From NCBI GenBank assembly GCA_910578795.1, contig CAJTSD010000024.1, positions 1-51,205 on the forward strand: 51,205 nt of DNA, read 5' to 3'. This document shows positions 50,488-51,205 of this stretch, piece after piece; the stretch's first letter is position 1, and each line of letters opens with the position of its first letter. Position numbers and translations under genes: made by a program. The notes below the pieces were generated by a model. The model saw nothing but the letters and a program-made list of their open reading frames with translations, made no database searches and was not told where the DNA came from. The stretch comes from an uncultured Lachnospiraceae bacterium. GTDB taxonomy: Bacteria > Bacillota > Clostridia > Lachnospirales > Lachnospiraceae.

Positions 50488-50555
50488 AAAAAACAAGAAT
50501 AAAACCATTACAGAAAAAAATAATAATATTTTGCAAAAATATTTTAAAAAAGTGC

Positions 50556-50585
50556 TTGACAGTGAGTGGCAACATGTGGTAAAGT
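50556..50585 (+). promoter_or_regulatory. rRNA operon promoter
   Basis: TTGACA (50556-50561), an 18-bp spacer and TAAGTA (50580-50585) with TGG upstream (extended -10), about 200 bp before the 16S rRNA. The upstream region is A/T-rich, as expected of an UP element. Confidence 0.7.
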
Positions 50586-50791
50586 AAATAAGCTGTCACG
50601 AACGAGGACAGGCACACAACAGCTTTCAGAAGCTGCGGACCTTGACAAATAAACAGTAATGCAACCCTGAAAATTCTAAAAGAGAATTGTTCAGAGAACA
50701 TGTTCGTAAAGAACAGACAAACCTTTAATAGTAAATCTGTGATGAAAATTGCAGAAAGATTAGCCAGTTTGACTGGTGCCAAATCAAATTT
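50586..50791 (+). other. rRNA leader
   Basis: Spacer between the promoter and the 16S 5' end. It contains a boxA-like region (around 50639-50660, CTTGACAAATAAACAG), a small hairpin TTCT-AAAAG-AGAA, and a hairpin CCAGT-TTG-ACTGG (50764-50776) just before the mature end. These are typical antitermination and processing elements. No protein-coding ORF is supported. Confidence 0.65.

Positions 50792-51205
<414 letters not shown>

Overview
The window is a chromosomal segment of an anaerobic low-GC Firmicute, most probably a Lachnospiraceae (Clostridium cluster XIVa). The basis is the 5' end of a 16S rRNA gene at the right edge, the gene families present (ireB-ruvX-DUF1292, glutamine synthetase III, rubrerythrin, bactofilin, GH130 phosphorylases, DUF5711 beside CvpA) and strong AAAGGAG-type ribosome binding sites. 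No prophage, transposase or CRISPR array was seen. All calls come from reading the sequence; no database search was run.

Layout. 1-9.0 kb is housekeeping: thiI (s4U8), an HPr-like protein without the catalytic histidine, mtaB (ms2t6A37), then ireB-ruvX-DUF1292-RNase J, a short YceG/MltG-like membrane protein, trmR and trhP (mo5U34 synthesis) and an unknown membrane protein. 9.0-14.1 kb holds glutamine synthetase III behind a leader with a strong hairpin and an intrinsic terminator, a tRNA-Gln(CUG) with its own promoter and terminator, an HD hydrolase and a MATE exporter. 14.1-16.7 kb, on the minus strand, carries an ECF sigma factor, a membrane anti-sigma-like protein and two lipoproteins. 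17-23 kb has rubrerythrin, a soluble CZB-type chemoreceptor, a membrane chemoreceptor, a bactofilin and an Eis-like acetyltransferase. At 23.1-23.8 kb a 59-codon ribbon-helix-helix gene and an unknown gene diverge from a promoter carrying three TGACGGCAT repeats.

24.0-39.8 kb is a beta-mannan (galactoglucomannan) oligosaccharide utilisation locus: GH36 alpha-galactosidase, LacI regulator, ABC permeases, cellobiose/mannobiose 2-epimerase, two GH130 phosphorylases, CE2-like and CE17-like acetyl esterases, GH1 beta-glucosidase, and a fused mannose-6-phosphate isomerase/ROK sugar kinase. The inferred flow is import, deacetylation, removal of galactose and terminal glucose, epimerisation of the reducing mannose, phosphorolysis to mannose-1-phosphate, and entry of free mannose through the fusion enzyme. 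The locus looks damaged: an AraC-type regulator without its N-terminus abuts the last ~79 codons of a solute-binding protein, as if one deletion removed the divergent promoter and both 5' ends. No endo-mannanase or complete binding protein is present.

39.8-51.2 kb: a DUF4143-type ATPase, a two-component system, an orphan antitoxin-like gene, dnaX-ybaB-recR, galactose mutarotase, a LysM membrane protein, a DUF5711 protein, CvpA, and an rRNA promoter, leader and the start of 16S rRNA. Notable non-coding features are an 18-bp palindrome present twice, a very long hairpin between permease and epimerase genes, and a recurrent Shine-Dalgarno leader with an unusually long 13-14-nt spacer.
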